Assembly (NCBI GenBank): GCA_937967645.1
Contig: CALBTT010000086.1
Span: forward strand, 1-12,747
Length of the DNA: 12,747 bases
Direction of reading: 5' to 3'
Source of the DNA: an uncultured Zoogloea sp.
GTDB taxonomy: Bacteria > Pseudomonadota > Gammaproteobacteria > Burkholderiales > Rhodocyclaceae
Positions 12,424 to 12,747 of the stretch are shown here, piece by piece (the stretch's first letter is position 1; each line of letters begins with the position of its first letter). The position numbers and the translations under genes were made by a program. The notes under the pieces are model-generated. The model worked only from the letters and a program-made list of their open reading frames with translations, ran no database searches and was not told where the DNA came from.

Positions 12424-12747
12424 TCACTGCAGGAAGGCCGGGCGGGCGTAGCCTGCGAAGTGCTTGTCCAGCGCGGCGCGGTATTCCGGGGTGTGGAAGG
12501 CCGCGGCAATGTCCTTGGCCCAGGGCTTGTCCTTGTCCTCGGTCTTCACCGCCACCACGTTCAGGTAGTGGTCGGGGGTCTTCTCAAGCGCCACCGCCTC
12601 GGTGAGCTTGAGGCCGGAAGAGATGGCGAAGTTGCCGTTGATGAGGGCGAACTCGGCGTCGTCCAGGGTGCGCGGCAGCTGGGCGGCCTCGATGGGGGTG
12701 AGGACCAGCTTGCGCGGGTTCTCGGCCACGTCCTTCTCGGTGACCTT
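12424..12747 (-). CDS. MetQ/NlpA-family substrate-binding protein, C-terminal end only
   Basis: The frame is open from the window edge; 107 residues plus a TGA stop (12426-12424) are visible, and the N-terminus, with any signal peptide or lipobox, lies outside. The segment reads KLVLTPIEAAQLPRTLDD, then AEFALINGNFAISSGL, then HYLNVVAVKTEDKDKPWAKD and a final helix ending AGYARPAFLQ. This is the typical C-terminal lobe of MetQ-like lipoproteins (Leu-Pro-Arg-x-Leu-x-Asp, A-x-INGN, N-x-VAVK). Members bind methionine for the MetNI importer, but paralogues serve other sulfur compounds or amino acids. The gene points towards the PaaK-type ligase, with REPIN 2 in between. Confidence 0.9.
   Translation of the reverse strand, partial: KVTEKDVAENPRKLVLTPIEAAQLPRTLDDAEFALINGNFAISSGLKLTEAVALEKTPDHYLNVVAVKTEDKDKPWAKDIAAAFHTPEYRAALDKHFAGYARPAFLQ

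Overview
The window is high-GC bacterial chromosomal DNA with dense gene packing. Gene content (CysK/EpsC, Sbp, PaaK-type ligase, GTAG-footed REP pairs) suggests a proteobacterium, most likely a betaproteobacterium of the Rhodocyclales type. That placement rests on general impression, because no rRNA or other marker is present. The first 45 bases are not genomic: they are the end of an Illumina P7/index adapter, so the left edge is a contig end and the first gene is cut there.

Layout, left to right. (1) Positions 46-2396, minus strand: an AraC-family regulator, then an AhpD-like (carboxymuconolactone decarboxylase family) protein and a truncated acyl-CoA dehydrogenase-like flavoprotein that overlap by ATGA. 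(2) Positions 2418-2503: a paired, inverted REP element (REPIN). (3) Positions 2499-4770, minus: a compact cysteine operon, cysK - serine O-acetyltransferase (EpsC type) - small XRE/Cro-type regulator, with ATGA overlaps at both junctions. (4) Positions 4771-4983: a divergent intergenic region with a perfect inverted repeat. (5) Positions 4984-6369, plus: a metallo-beta-lactamase-fold protein resembling the hydrolase half of CMP-Neu5Ac hydroxylase. It is the only plus-strand gene, and it converges on a SAM methyltransferase (6391-7113, minus). (6) Positions 7217-7903, minus: an RBBP9/YdeN-type serine hydrolase with a GTG start. (7) Positions 8036-9043, minus: a periplasmic sulfate-binding protein with a terminator behind it and repeats in its upstream region. 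(8) Positions 9207-10688, minus: an exported MBL-fold hydrolase with a large N-terminal extension. (9) Positions 10914-12245, minus: a PaaK-type aryl-CoA ligase. (10) Positions 12286-12417: a second REPIN. (11) Positions 12424-12747, minus: the C-terminal end of a MetQ/NlpA-family binding protein, cut by the window edge.

The recurring theme is sulfur: sulfate uptake (Sbp), O-acetylserine synthesis (EpsC), cysteine synthesis (CysK) and a methionine-type binding protein (MetQ family). The acyl-CoA dehydrogenase-like/AhpD-like pair could be catabolic or a sulfur-scavenging accessory. I see no tRNA, rRNA, CRISPR array, transposase or phage gene. The most interesting non-coding structures are the two REPINs, whose stems differ by a compensating base pair and whose spacers share a core. 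The most interesting coding feature is the CMAH-like MBL protein without a Rieske domain, next to a methyltransferase. I do not see convincing evidence for a wholly new multi-gene system.
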